A stretch of 39,203 bases of DNA, taken from a candidate division WOR-1 bacterium RIFOXYB2_FULL_42_35 (GTDB lineage: Bacteria; Margulisbacteria; WOR-1; O2-12-FULL-45-9). Location of the stretch: NCBI GenBank assembly GCA_001771545.1, contig MEUC01000029.1, positions 65,445 to 104,647 on the forward strand, in the 5' to 3' direction. The translations under genes and the position numbers were made by a program. This document shows, piece after piece, positions 1 to 7,572 of this stretch (position 1 is the stretch's first letter; each line of letters starts with the position of its first letter). A model generated the notes under the pieces. The model had not been told where the DNA came from. It searched no databases and worked only from the letters and a program-made list of their open reading frames with translations.

Positions 1-196
1 CCCCGTACTGCTGAGTAATCTTGCGAAAGTCAGGGGCATATTCTTTAGTATTTTCTTTAGCCCGGAGCTGGACAATCTTTGCTCCCCCCTTGAGGGTTTC
101 TTCCAGAACAATAAGCGGAGACCGACCGGCACAAAGCTCAGGGGTAATGACCGGATAAAGATCAGTGGCAATAAATTTTTCTACAAGATCTTTCAT
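1..196 (-). CDS. thiE: Thiamine-phosphate synthase family protein (ThiE/TenI), 5' part only
   Basis: Only the first 65 codons are inside the window; the rest lies beyond base 1. Translation from the ATG at 196-194 gives MKDLVEKFIATDLYPVITP, followed by AGRSPLIVLEETLKGGAKIVQLRAKE. This is the start of the ThiE/TenI TIM barrel: a YPVIT strand, then the GGAkIVQLRxKe strand that contacts the pyrimidine pyrophosphate. ThiE joins HMP-PP and thiazole phosphate to make thiamine phosphate. TenI paralogues share the fold, so the exact activity cannot be settled from this fragment. The ATG begins 3 nt after the stop of the upstream DtxR-like gene with no obvious Shine-Dalgarno, so it probably rides on the feo transcript. 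Confidence 0.75.
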   Translation of the reverse strand, partial: MKDLVEKFIATDLYPVITPELCAGRSPLIVLEETLKGGAKIVQLRAKENTKEYAPDFRKITQQYG

Positions 197-199
197 GCT

Positions 200-580
200 T
201 TACTTTTTATAGGAATCAACAAAGGTGACTAACTTTGTAAACGTTTCCGCATTTATCAAATGCTCAATTTTGCAAGCATCGTCTTCGGCAATCTTTTTGC
301 TTACACCTAGAATCCTATGCAAAAACTCAGCCAAAACCAGATGTCTTTGCAAAACCTTATTAGCAATCGTTCTCCCCCTGCGAGTCAAAGTAACAGTGCC
401 GTAAGGTTCATAGGTAACAAATTTTAAATCTTTAAGTTTACTCAAAGCCTCAGAAACACTCGGCATACGGATACCTCTTTGTTTCGCAATTTCCTTAATA
501 TGGGCATGCCCATGCTTTTTCTCCAGTAGAGAAATAACTTCCAGATAGTTTTCCTGCTGGGAAGTTGGTTTATTTGTCAT
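200..580 (-). CDS. DtxR-family metal-dependent repressor (Fe-type), last regulator of the feo operon
   Basis: This 126-residue protein has an N-terminal winged helix (about residues 5-65, with a recognition helix near MPSVSEALSKL). A dimerisation/metal-binding helical domain follows (about 66-125). It has no SH3-like third domain, so it is the short, MntR-sized form. Visible metal-site residues are H80 (RHLVLAEFL) and C103-x2-E106-H107 (CKIEH). A cysteine at the position of DtxR Cys102, where MntR has Glu, favours Fe2+ over Mn2+ sensing. The gene overlaps the feoB stop by 4 nt (ATGA), so it is translationally coupled. A DtxR-type palindrome at the feoA promoter makes autorepression of the operon likely; that regulatory link is inferred. 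Confidence 0.88.
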   Translation of the reverse strand: MTNKPTSQQENYLEVISLLEKKHGHAHIKEIAKQRGIRMPSVSEALSKLKDLKFVTYEPYGTVTLTRRGRTIANKVLQRHLVLAEFLHRILGVSKKIAEDDACKIEHLINAETFTKLVTFVDSYKK

Positions 581-2313
581 AAAATTAAATTCAACAGACT
601 GCCTACGACAAGAACAACAGTAATCATTACAAACATCGACTTAAGCATAGCTTTTAGACCTAACTCTTTAAGTAAGACAGTAAAAGTTGCTATGCAGGGG
701 AAAAACATTGATAAAACCACACAAGCCACGATCAACTGCTTAATAGAGAGCTGCAGAGGCACTAACATCCCGATCGCAATATCTTTCCTCAAAAAGCCGA
801 TTACAATTGCAGTTACAGCTCCCTTGGGTAACCCAAACAAACCGGTAACCACTGGAGCAGAAAGATTAGCCACAGACTCAAAAAGACCCAACACAGTAAT
901 AATGTTCACGATCAAGACCCCAACCAACATAATTGGCACAGCATCTAATAAGAAGCCTTTGATTCTCCACCATAGTTTTTTACCGAGAATATTGAGTGGC
1001 GGCAAACGGTACGGCGGAATTTCCAGTAATAATTCCGGACTAAAACCAGGAATGGCTTTATTTAAAATAAAACCCAAAACAATCCAGGTAACCAGCAAAG
1101 TCGTATAAACTATTGCCACAGGGCCGCCACCATATTTCCCCAAAACCCCAAAAATCATGGCCTGAAGAGCGGCGCAGGGGATACCAATTGAGATCAACGT
1201 CGAAGCAATAAAGCGCTCCCTTTTACTCTCCAGAATACGAGTTGCTAAAATACCCGGCACGTTACAACCAAATCCCAAGAGTGTCGGCACAATAGCAAAA
1301 CCGTGCAAACCAATTTTGTGCATGAGATTATCCAGCAACACCGCTAAGCGAGGCAAATAACCGGAATCTTCCAAAAAACCCAGAACAAAATAAAAGGAAA
1401 CAATATAGGGCAACACAGCAGCTAAAGGGACAAACAAGCCTGTCGTCAAAACTCCCAGAGATTGAAAATAATCGATCTCGCCCCCTATTAGCTTGCCAAT
1501 CAAAACATCATGCCAAAATGGCCATGAGCTTAAGAGTAAGCTAAACTTCATCATTAAAGGGGTATAAAAGTTATCAAAGAGCGGCTGCATCACATAGGTA
1601 ATCAAACCTTCACCAATAAAACGGATCAGTTTAAAGGCTAAATAAGCAAAACCAGCCGCAATAGGCAGGCCAGTTAAAGGCTTAATGGTTAAATCCTGAA
1701 TAATATCTAATAATGTATGGTGACGATGCTCAAGGCGCTGGACCTGACTGACAACTTTACCGATATCTTCCCAACGCTCTTCCAGTGTATGCTTGCGAAC
1801 CATCGGGGTTCGGGCTTTATAAATTTGCGTAATAAGCTTAGAAAAACCTTCTCCGGTGACAGCCACGGTTGGGACAACAGGAACTCCTAACCAGTCAGCA
1901 AGTTTCTCAACATCAATGCTGATTCCTCGATGCTTAGTATCGTCCCACATATTTAAGACAACTATCACCGGGATATTTTGCTCCATCAACTCCAAAGTAA
2001 GATAAAGATTTCTTTCCAAGTTAGTGGCATCAACAACATTGACGACAACATCCCCTTCTCTAACCAGCTCTTTTGTTGCATTCTTAAGGATTTCACAAGC
2101 CACCTCTTCGGCCTTACAGGTAGGCTCAAGGGAATATGTTCCAGGCACGTCGACAACTTCGGCTTTTTCCTGTCCCAGCAGCATATAACCTTTGGTAAAT
2201 TCAACTGTGGTGCCGGCGTAATTTGAGGTAACAACATGAACCCCGGTTAAACGGCAAAAAACCGCGCTTTTGCCAACATTAGGATTACCCATTAAGAGAA
2301 CTTTTTTCATCAA
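577..2313 (-). CDS. feoB: Ferrous iron transporter FeoB
   Basis: FeoB is an inner-membrane GTPase-coupled Fe2+ importer. The N-terminal G domain shows G1 GNPNVGKS (9-16), the G2 threonines in AGTTVEF (33-39), G3 DVPG (55-58) and G4 NMWD (121-124). A helical GDI-like linker follows. The membrane part has two Gate/nucleoside-recognition halves with the family signatures LEDSGYLPR (314-322) and GFGCNVPGILATR (347-359), plus an IPCAAL cysteine near 380. At 578 residues it is shorter than the roughly 770-residue E. coli protein, mainly for lack of extended C-terminal segments; all catalytic motifs are present. The start ATG overlaps the feoA stop by 4 nt and the gene overlaps the regulator downstream by 4 nt, so feoA-feoB-regulator is one coupled operon. 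Confidence 0.97.
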   Translation of the reverse strand: MMKKVLLMGNPNVGKSAVFCRLTGVHVVTSNYAGTTVEFTKGYMLLGQEKAEVVDVPGTYSLEPTCKAEEVACEILKNATKELVREGDVVVNVVDATNLERNLYLTLELMEQNIPVIVVLNMWDDTKHRGISIDVEKLADWLGVPVVPTVAVTGEGFSKLITQIYKARTPMVRKHTLEERWEDIGKVVSQVQRLEHRHHTLLDIIQDLTIKPLTGLPIAAGFAYLAFKLIRFIGEGLITYVMQPLFDNFYTPLMMKFSLLLSSWPFWHDVLIGKLIGGEIDYFQSLGVLTTGLFVPLAAVLPYIVSFYFVLGFLEDSGYLPRLAVLLDNLMHKIGLHGFAIVPTLLGFGCNVPGILATRILESKRERFIASTLISIGIPCAALQAMIFGVLGKYGGGPVAIVYTTLLVTWIVLGFILNKAIPGFSPELLLEIPPYRLPPLNILGKKLWWRIKGFLLDAVPIMLVGVLIVNIITVLGLFESVANLSAPVVTGLFGLPKGAVTAIVIGFLRKDIAIGMLVPLQLSIKQLIVACVVLSMFFPCIATFTVLLKELGLKAMLKSMFVMITVVLVVGSLLNLIL

Positions 2314-2552
2314 GCAACCTCTACTAACACTTTTGACGCCATGCCATAACCAATCCCAACCTGGGTGTGGCCAACTTGAACCATCACTGGACCATGAAAA
2401 AACATGCCGCTGATCTTCTTAATGTTTTTGCCAATGCGAATACCCATTGATTCTAGTCGATGAGTTGCCCCTCTACCAGCCTCAAGGCCAACCACTACCC
2501 CACTCTGGCCTGATTTTAACTTAATTAAAGAAACTACGTTTTTATGGGACAT
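2310..2552 (-). CDS. feoA: FeoA-like SH3 domain protein
   Basis: This 80-residue protein carries the FeoA SH3-like fold: a glycine-rich GVVVGLEAGRGATHRLESMG segment (about 18-37), then a beta-barrel ending in MASKVLVEVA. FeoA is a small cytoplasmic partner needed for FeoB-dependent Fe2+ import. The ATG at 2552-2550 is preceded by AGGAG at 2563-2559, six bases upstream, so this gene has a true Shine-Dalgarno, unlike many in the window. It is the first gene of feoA-feoB-regulator-thiE and lies behind a consensus promoter with a DtxR-type operator. Confidence 0.94.
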   Translation of the reverse strand: MSHKNVVSLIKLKSGQSGVVVGLEAGRGATHRLESMGIRIGKNIKKISGMFFHGPVMVQVGHTQVGIGYGMASKVLVEVA

Positions 2553-2571
2553 TTGTTTCTCCTGATAGCTT

Positions 2572-2587
2572 GTTAGGACAACCTAAC
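2572..2587 (-). promoter_or_regulatory. DtxR-type operator at the feoA promoter
   Basis: A perfect 6-bp inverted repeat, GTTAGG-N4-CCTAAC, starts 2 bp downstream of the -10 box and covers the predicted start site. TTAGG-N4-CCTAA is the half-unit of the DtxR/IdeR consensus box. With a DtxR-family gene in the same operon, this is the expected autoregulatory Fe2+ operator. No second copy was seen in the window. Confidence 0.85.
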
Positions 2588-2589
2588 TT

Positions 2590-2619
2590 ATTATAGCTAC
2601 AACCATGGCAATATGTCAA
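2590..2619 (-). promoter_or_regulatory. feoA sigma-70 promoter
   Basis: On the minus strand, a perfect -35 TTGACA (2619-2614) and a perfect -10 TATAAT (2595-2590) are separated by 18 bp. Transcription should start near 2583, inside the operator, giving a leader of about 30 nt with an AGGAG Shine-Dalgarno. Confidence 0.88.
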
Positions 2620-2639
2620 TCATATAGGGTTGTGGTGGT

Positions 2640-3518
2640 CTATCTGGCCTTGAACTTATTGATTTTATCCGACACGAGGTTGAGCCAGAAATATTTATCA
2701 AATCCTCTAGAGAAAGACGGCACAATATAGGGCCAACGCAAGCAGGAAGAACAAATATCTTCCCTCCCCCGCCTGCCTCCTTGATTAAAAAAGCAAGGAC
2801 CAACCCTTTTTCCATCCGGCAAAACAGTAATCGTTGTTTCTGTAGCTCTACAACGCGGCGTAATAACTTTGTTACCTCCGGCTTTAATGAATTCTAAAAT
2901 CGCCAGGTTGATCAAGACAAGTTTTCTACGCAGATAATAGCGAATATGGTTGAGGGTGGCAGTTTCAAACCCTTGCGTCCCGGAGAAATCATAGACCGGA
3001 TTAAGATAAACAAAAACTTTCAGTCTTTCGGCCAGATCAACCATTTCCGGCAGATAAAGAACGCTATCCCTTGTTAAGGTGAAGTTAATAATAGGCTTCT
3101 GTCCCAGTTCTTGGGCTAACTTAATTGCTTTAATAACTGTGTGGAAACATTCCACACCTCGACTGCGATCGTGCATTTCCGCAAAAGGATAATCGAGAGA
3201 AAAAAACAATTTATCAATTAAGCCATTCAACGAATTAGCTTTGTCAGCGTAGAGAATGCCATTGGTAAATAAAGTAATGCGTAACGAGTAATGCGCTGCT
3301 TGTTGTAGAAGCTCCGGTATATCTTCGCGGAGCAGGGGTTCTCCCCCGGTAATATTAACGCGGGTGACACCTTCTTTTTTCAGCTGCCGAAATACTTCTT
3401 TCCCCAGCACTACTGTACCACTGGCTACTGTGCTACTCTCTCCATCTCTCCACATCGTGCAGAACTCACAAGTATCATTACACCGGAAGGTAACATAGTA
3501 GTTGCAAACTTTAGACAT
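2640..3518 (-). CDS. Radical SAM protein with C-terminal cysteine cluster (SPASM/twitch-like)
   Basis: This 292-residue protein has the canonical radical SAM cluster motif C13-x3-C17-x2-C20 (RCNDTCEFCTMW) and the SAM-binding GGEP (58-61), within a partial TIM barrel. The C-terminal region carries four further cysteines: C223, C242 (PDGKRVGPC) and C256/C259 (CSSC). This resembles a SPASM or twitch auxiliary Fe-S site. The substrate is unknown. The gene starts directly after the stop of an MFS transporter with no gap, so the two are co-transcribed behind recO. A modification enzyme plus exporter is possible, but no precursor peptide was found. The segment around residues 73-81 is encoded by heptameric repeats (3274-3294). 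Confidence 0.85.
   Translation of the reverse strand: MSKVCNYYVTFRCNDTCEFCTMWRDGESSTVASGTVVLGKEVFRQLKKEGVTRVNITGGEPLLREDIPELLQQAAHYSLRITLFTNGILYADKANSLNGLIDKLFFSLDYPFAEMHDRSRGVECFHTVIKAIKLAQELGQKPIINFTLTRDSVLYLPEMVDLAERLKVFVYLNPVYDFSGTQGFETATLNHIRYYLRRKLVLINLAILEFIKAGGNKVITPRCRATETTITVLPDGKRVGPCFFNQGGRRGREDICSSCLRWPYIVPSFSRGFDKYFWLNLVSDKINKFKAR
3274..3294. repeat. Three heptamer units (GTAATGC GTAACGA GTAATGC) inside the radical SAM gene
   Basis: Three consecutive 7-bp units read GTAATGC, GTAACGA, GTAATGC on the plus strand. The same unit occurs in the serA leader at 11199-11267. On the coding strand they specify residues just before the strand ITLFTNG. The length of the conserved region does not look changed, so this instance may be replaced sequence or chance similarity. 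Confidence 0.55.
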
Positions 3519-4739
3519 TTACGCAGCCCTAAATTTAGAAAGGAACAAGCCTGACACGCCTGTCAATAAAACTATCCAGCCGAGAATCGCCATAGCGGTT
3601 AAAATCCCGTAAAAGTCAGCAACTGCCCCAAAAATAACGACCGGAAAGGTAAAGGCAGAATTAATTATCATATTTTGCACCCCAAAAACCCGCCCGCGAA
3701 TATTAGCCGGAATCCGGTGCTGTAGAATAGTCTGAATAGTTGAAGTTATGTAAATATTGCCTACTCCCAAGAGAAAGATTAAGCCCAAGGCTATATTTAA
3801 ATCTGCCGTACGAGCCAAAAGAATTAAAATCAAGCCGGAAAAAAGAAAACTCATAACCACTATCGTTCCCATTTTTAAATAATGCCTGATCCGCTCCAAA
3901 GTCATCAGGCCCACCAGCATACCAACCCCAATGGCAAAGATTAAGTAGCCGAAATTCTGCTCCCCTATCTTTAAGATGTCGCTGGCATAGGAAATTGCCA
4001 GCAACGACAGAGTCGAAATTGCCATCGCAGCCACAAAGAGTTTGTATAAAGAATACCTCACTACATCATTGCGACGAATAAATTCAAAACCCTTTAAGAT
4101 ATCAACCCAAACATGGCTTTTGGTTCTGTCTGGCTCCCTATTTCTTAATGGTACCAGCAGCAAAACTCCGGCAGCAAAGAAATACAATGCTGCAGAGACA
4201 ATAAAAGTGTTCCTCTCGGCAAAGAAATTAACAATCGGCGCGCCTAAACCAAAACCAAAAACAGACGAAGCCATCCAGGTAAACATAAACAAAGAATTTG
4301 CCACAATCAGATCATGCTTTTTTACCAGATCAGGGATTGCGGAACTTTCTGCCGGTGCAAAAAACTGGGCAGCACTATAAATCAACAAAGTCACTAAAAA
4401 GATCCAGATTATATCTTTGGCAATTAAAGGAATGATCAACAAAACCAACAAACCCCTAGCAACACTGGAAATGGTTAGAATCCACTTGCGATCCAATTTA
4501 TCAACAACAATCCCAGCCCAAGGTGCCACTAAAACTGAAGGGATACCAAAAGCCAGGAGCGGTAGAGAAACTCCTAAGTTAGAATGGGTCATCCGATAGA
4601 TAATAATCATCAAGACATAAACATAAATGCGGTCTGCCAATTGCGTGGTCAACTGACCCAACCAAAGCAACAGAAAACCAAAATTAGAAAAAACCGCGGC
4701 AAAACCATTGCGGCCAGGAATTATTATTTCTTCTACCAT
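3519..4739 (-). CDS. MFS transporter (EntS/MFS_3-type exporter)
   Basis: This 406-residue integral membrane protein has about 12 hydrophobic segments and the MFS motif A variant GIVVDKLDRKW between TM2 and TM3. A related loop occurs in the second half (HRIPANIRGRVFG), typical of the MFS_3 / enterobactin-exporter-like group. It should move a small molecule by proton antiport across the inner membrane; the substrate is not predictable. The ATG overlaps the recO stop by 7 nt and the gene abuts the radical SAM gene, so the three form one operon. The partner gene suggests a role in exporting a radical-SAM product, which is speculative. Confidence 0.87.
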   Translation of the reverse strand: MVEEIIIPGRNGFAAVFSNFGFLLLWLGQLTTQLADRIYVYVLMIIIYRMTHSNLGVSLPLLAFGIPSVLVAPWAGIVVDKLDRKWILTISSVARGLLVLLIIPLIAKDIIWIFLVTLLIYSAAQFFAPAESSAIPDLVKKHDLIVANSLFMFTWMASSVFGFGLGAPIVNFFAERNTFIVSAALYFFAAGVLLLVPLRNREPDRTKSHVWVDILKGFEFIRRNDVVRYSLYKLFVAAMAISTLSLLAISYASDILKIGEQNFGYLIFAIGVGMLVGLMTLERIRHYLKMGTIVVMSFLFSGLILILLARTADLNIALGLIFLLGVGNIYITSTIQTILQHRIPANIRGRVFGVQNMIINSAFTFPVVIFGAVADFYGILTAMAILGWIVLLTGVSGLFLSKFRAA

Positions 4740-5239
4740 ACTCTAACGTCTCTTCCTATATGTTCACTTAAAGAATCTGCCGGATGAGTATCCTCTTTAT
4801 AAATACCTTCAAGGATGACAAATTTCCTAACAAAATCCCGTGCCACCTGCCGCCCCGCTTCTCCAGTCTTTAACCTTAATAAAGAATCAAGCAATAAATC
4901 AAAGAGCTCGGAATTCTTTTGGCCGTCTACCGTGCCTGAATTAACTAATTTTAACATATAAAGTGCTGCAGGCAGAGTTTTTTCCCCTTCACGAACAGGC
5001 TGGAAACTTTCAAAAACTTCCACCTGGGAAATAATATCCAGAGACCTGCCCTTAGCCACAAAGTATTCTGCATAAGTTAAGGGTTCTACTCTGCCGGCTA
5101 AACGAGAAGGGATTTTGCGGGCGCTTTTAGCAATCGCTCTGATTTTACCGTACTCTCGAGTAAATAAAGTTACTAACTTATCTGCTTCTGCAAAGGGGGC
5201 TGTTTTTAAACTAATCGCTTTAGCCTTGTAGGATGCCAT
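4733..5239 (-). CDS. recO: DNA repair protein RecO, short form
   Basis: RecO helps load RecA on gapped DNA with RecR. The N-terminal OB domain is clear: YKAKAISLK, AEADKLVTLFTREYGKIRAIAKSAR and GRVEPLTYAEYFVAKGRSLDIISQVE. A helical region follows. The protein is about 168 residues against 230-250 in most families. It lacks the C-terminal zinc-finger/helical part and ends at EHIGRDVRVW. I chose the ATG at 5239 rather than an in-frame TTG at 5266. A TTGAAA-N18-TACAAT promoter ends 5 nt before that ATG, so the TTG would lie inside the promoter. It heads the operon recO-MFS-radical SAM and appears to have a leaderless mRNA. Confidence 0.85.
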   Translation of the reverse strand: MASYKAKAISLKTAPFAEADKLVTLFTREYGKIRAIAKSARKIPSRLAGRVEPLTYAEYFVAKGRSLDIISQVEVFESFQPVREGEKTLPAALYMLKLVNSGTVDGQKNSELFDLLLDSLLRLKTGEAGRQVARDFVRKFVILEGIYKEDTHPADSLSEHIGRDVRVW

Positions 5240-5244
5240 AACCC

Positions 5245-5274
5245 ATTGTATGTTATTTATGCCCAAGTTTTCAA
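5245..5274 (-). promoter_or_regulatory. recO promoter (leaderless type)
   Basis: TTGAAA (5274-5269), 18 bp, TACAAT (5250-5245), then only GGGTT before the ATG at 5239. Transcription must begin at or next to the start codon. Confidence 0.65.
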
Positions 5275-5350
5275 CAGGGGTGTCGAAAAGTGCGACAGTT
5301 GCTAGTCCAGTTTGTGCTCATCTAACTTGAAAAGCCCTTGGTAATAAGAT

Positions 5351-5359
5351 TGCTATAAG
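5351..5359 (+). promoter_or_regulatory. Extended -10 of the NtrC-family gene
   Basis: TGCTATAAG is an extended -10 (TGnTATAAT-like) ending 7 nt before the ATG at 5367. There is no good -35 and no Shine-Dalgarno, so the mRNA is probably leaderless. Confidence 0.5.
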
Positions 5360-5366
5360 ACTATTA

Positions 5367-6725
5367 ATGACCAACCAACCAGCCACGATCTTGGCCCTTG
5401 ATGATGAAAGGTCAATGCTTTTGACCTATCAGAATATTTTAAAGAAAAAGTATAATATTATCACCACCCCATCAACTCCAGAAGCCCTAAAATTGCTTAG
5501 CCAACAAAATGTTGATGTTGTTCTGCTCGATATTCGCATGCCCAGGATAAACGGGATTGAAGCCTTTAAAAGGATCAGAACACTTAAGCCGGAAATGGAA
5601 ATAGTCATGGTAACGGCCTCCAATGAAGCACTCGATGCTGTGGAGGCCTTAAAATTAGGGGCTTTTGACTATATCCTCAAACCCTTTGAATTAAAACAAT
5701 TAGTTAGCACCATTGAAAAAGCCCTTAAAAAAATGACTCTGATCAGGGAAAACCTATATTTAAAAGAACGGCTGGCCCAATCTTCTTCTTATTGCGACTT
5801 ATTGGGCAATACCCAGGAAATGAAAAGGATTTTTGAAACCATTGATATTGTTGCCAAAACAGACAGCAGTATTTTAATCACCGGTGAATCTGGTACAGGC
5901 AAAGAACTGGTGGCCAAAGCCATTCATCAGAAAAGTCGCCGAGCCAGTCAGCCTTATGTCACGATTAACTGCGCTGCCCTACCGGAAACATTGCTGGAAT
6001 CAGAACTGTTTGGATTTGAGCGCGGGGCCTTTACCGGTGCGACAGAACGTAAACCTGGCAAATTCGAACTGGCCAATCTTGGCACTCTATTTTTGGATGA
6101 AATCGGCTGTATGACTGCAAAGATGCAAGCCAAATTGCTACGATCGATACAAAGCAGGAGTGTTGATCGTGTTGGGGGAACCGTGCCTATTCCTATCGAC
6201 GTGAGAATCATTTCTGCCACCAATATTGATTTTCAACCAGCCATTAGCGACAGAAGCTTCAGGGAAGACCTTTTTTATCGGCTCAACGTTATTCCAATTC
6301 ATCTACCCCCACTACGCGAAAGAATAAGAGACCTGCCTTTGTTTTTAAATTATTTTCTAAACAAATTCAATGCCGAACTTAATCGACAAATCCAGGGCTT
6401 TAACAAGGAAGCCATTGTCCTCCTGGAAAGTTATGACTGGCCCGGGAATATTCGCGAGCTGCAAAACATCGTTGAGCGGCTGGTAACTCTCTGTTTTAGC
6501 CAACAGATAACAGCGGAACACGTTAAAAAATCGCTTAGTCTCTTTGGCAATAAGGATAATTCAATGGAAGTGCAGGCATTATTTATGGCTGTAGAAAGCT
6601 TTGAGAAGAAACACATCTTAAAGGCCCTGGAAAGAACCAGTGATAACCGCACTCAAGCCGCTAGACTGCTTGGCATTGCCCGCTCTACTCTGATCTCAAA
6701 GATATCATCATTGAACATTTGCTAA
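5367..6725 (+). CDS. NtrC-family sigma-54-dependent response regulator
   Basis: This 452-residue protein has three domains. The receiver (1-120) shows acidic D12/D13, phosphoacceptor D55 (LLDIRMP), T83 and K105. The AAA+ sigma-54 activation domain has Walker A GESGTGKE (173-180), the sigma-54-contacting GAFTGA loop (220-225), Walker B LFLDEIG (241-247) and WPGN (358-361). The C-terminal Fis-type helix-turn-helix (about 415-450) contains NRTQAARLLGIARSTLISKI. It should remodel RNA polymerase-sigma-54 at enhancer-bound promoters when phosphorylated. No cognate kinase is adjacent; the nearest is the kinase at 24103. The gene is divergent from recO, and its stop overlaps that of the convergent patatin gene by 4 nt. 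Confidence 0.95.
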   Translation: MTNQPATILALDDERSMLLTYQNILKKKYNIITTPSTPEALKLLSQQNVDVVLLDIRMPRINGIEAFKRIRTLKPEMEIVMVTASNEALDAVEALKLGAFDYILKPFELKQLVSTIEKALKKMTLIRENLYLKERLAQSSSYCDLLGNTQEMKRIFETIDIVAKTDSSILITGESGTGKELVAKAIHQKSRRASQPYVTINCAALPETLLESELFGFERGAFTGATERKPGKFELANLGTLFLDEIGCMTAKMQAKLLRSIQSRSVDRVGGTVPIPIDVRIISATNIDFQPAISDRSFREDLFYRLNVIPIHLPPLRERIRDLPLFLNYFLNKFNAELNRQIQGFNKEAIVLLESYDWPGNIRELQNIVERLVTLCFSQQITAEHVKKSLSLFGNKDNSMEVQALFMAVESFEKKHILKALERTSDNRTQAARLLGIARSTLISKISSLNIC

Positions 6726-7510
6726 AACAAAATGCGTTTAAGACGATTAACCACTGCCTGCGCCGCAACTTCGCCAGCCTTAATCAATTGTTTGGCTTTA
6801 CCCAAATCAAGATGCCAAACATCTTGGTCAAAGCTTGGCTCAATTAAAATATCAGCAGCTTTTCTTTGTTCTTGACTTAAGCGATGCAAAACAATATCCA
6901 ATGATCGGCCAAAAACCTGCATGGGGTCTTTAGGACGAGCATCATCGGTTTTGGCAGGAACCACATCCACGGCCACCACAAAATTAGTCTTCATTTTTCG
7001 CGCCACATCCACCGGCAGATTATTACTTATCCCACCATCAACCAGAAAGTTATATTTAATGTCTTCCGGAACAAAGACCCCAGGAAAAGCTGAGCTGGCT
7101 GCAACGGCCTTCGCAACCTTGCCCTGCTTTAGAACTTCAGGTTCACCTGTCTTTAGATTTGTCGCTACAACAGCTAAGGGAATCTTTAGATCGGAAAATT
7201 GTTTATCCCCAATATATTTAACCAAAAAATCTTCAATGGCCGCCCCGGTTATAATACCGGGACGAAAAAAAGCAACACGGATAAATTTACCCCAGCTAAT
7301 GCGCAGGGCAATTTCTTCAATGATACGAACCTCTAAACCAGCCGCATAAGCCGCTCCAATGATTGCGCCGGAAGAAGTCCCGGCAATAGCAGCAATCGGA
7401 ATCTTATGTTGTTCAAAAACCTTGAGAACACCAATGTGGGCGATACCACGCGCTACTCCACCACCAAGCACTAAACCAATTTTTTTCTGACCGAAAATAT
7501 TCCAGAACAT
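6722..7510 (-). CDS. Patatin-like phospholipase (RssA-like)
   Basis: This 262-residue serine hydrolase of the patatin/RssA group has the oxyanion-hole motif GGGVARG (16-22), the nucleophile elbow GTSSG with S46, and the catalytic aspartate in DGGISNNLP (D158). The Ser-Asp dyad is therefore intact and acyl-hydrolase activity on membrane lipids is expected; the natural substrate is unknown. There is no signal peptide, so it is likely cytoplasmic or peripheral. The ATG lies 7 nt after a TATAAT box with no Shine-Dalgarno. The gene is convergent with the NtrC-family gene, and their stop codons share the tetramer CTAA. Confidence 0.9.
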   Translation of the reverse strand: MFWNIFGQKKIGLVLGGGVARGIAHIGVLKVFEQHKIPIAAIAGTSSGAIIGAAYAAGLEVRIIEEIALRISWGKFIRVAFFRPGIITGAAIEDFLVKYIGDKQFSDLKIPLAVVATNLKTGEPEVLKQGKVAKAVAASSAFPGVFVPEDIKYNFLVDGGISNNLPVDVARKMKTNFVVAVDVVPAKTDDARPKDPMQVFGRSLDIVLHRLSQEQRKAADILIEPSFDQDVWHLDLGKAKQLIKAGEVAAQAVVNRLKRILF

Positions 7511-7517
7511 TGGGGTA

Positions 7518-7545
7518 ATTATAACATATTAGTTATTGCAACCAA
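7518..7545 (-). promoter_or_regulatory. Patatin-gene promoter (leaderless type)
   Basis: Extended -10 TGTTATAAT (TATAAT at 7523-7518), with a weak TTGGTT -35 (7545-7540) at 16 bp. The ATG follows the -10 by 7 nt. Confidence 0.6.
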
Positions 7546-7564
7546 CTGGGCTCTTTGCTAAAAT
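7536..7564 (+). promoter_or_regulatory. EF-G-like gene promoter (leaderless type)
   Basis: TTGCAA (7536-7541), 17 bp, TAAAAT (7559-7564) with an upstream TGC extension. The ATG at 7573 follows by 8 nt. It overlaps the divergent patatin promoter. Confidence 0.65.
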
Positions 7565-7572
7565 TGCCCTGT

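Noticed and set aside
5367..6725. Sigma-54 promoters for the NtrC-family regulator
   Set aside because: I looked for TGGCAC-N5-TTGC-like sites before the pilin and kinase genes. I found only matches inside coding sequence or without the second element.
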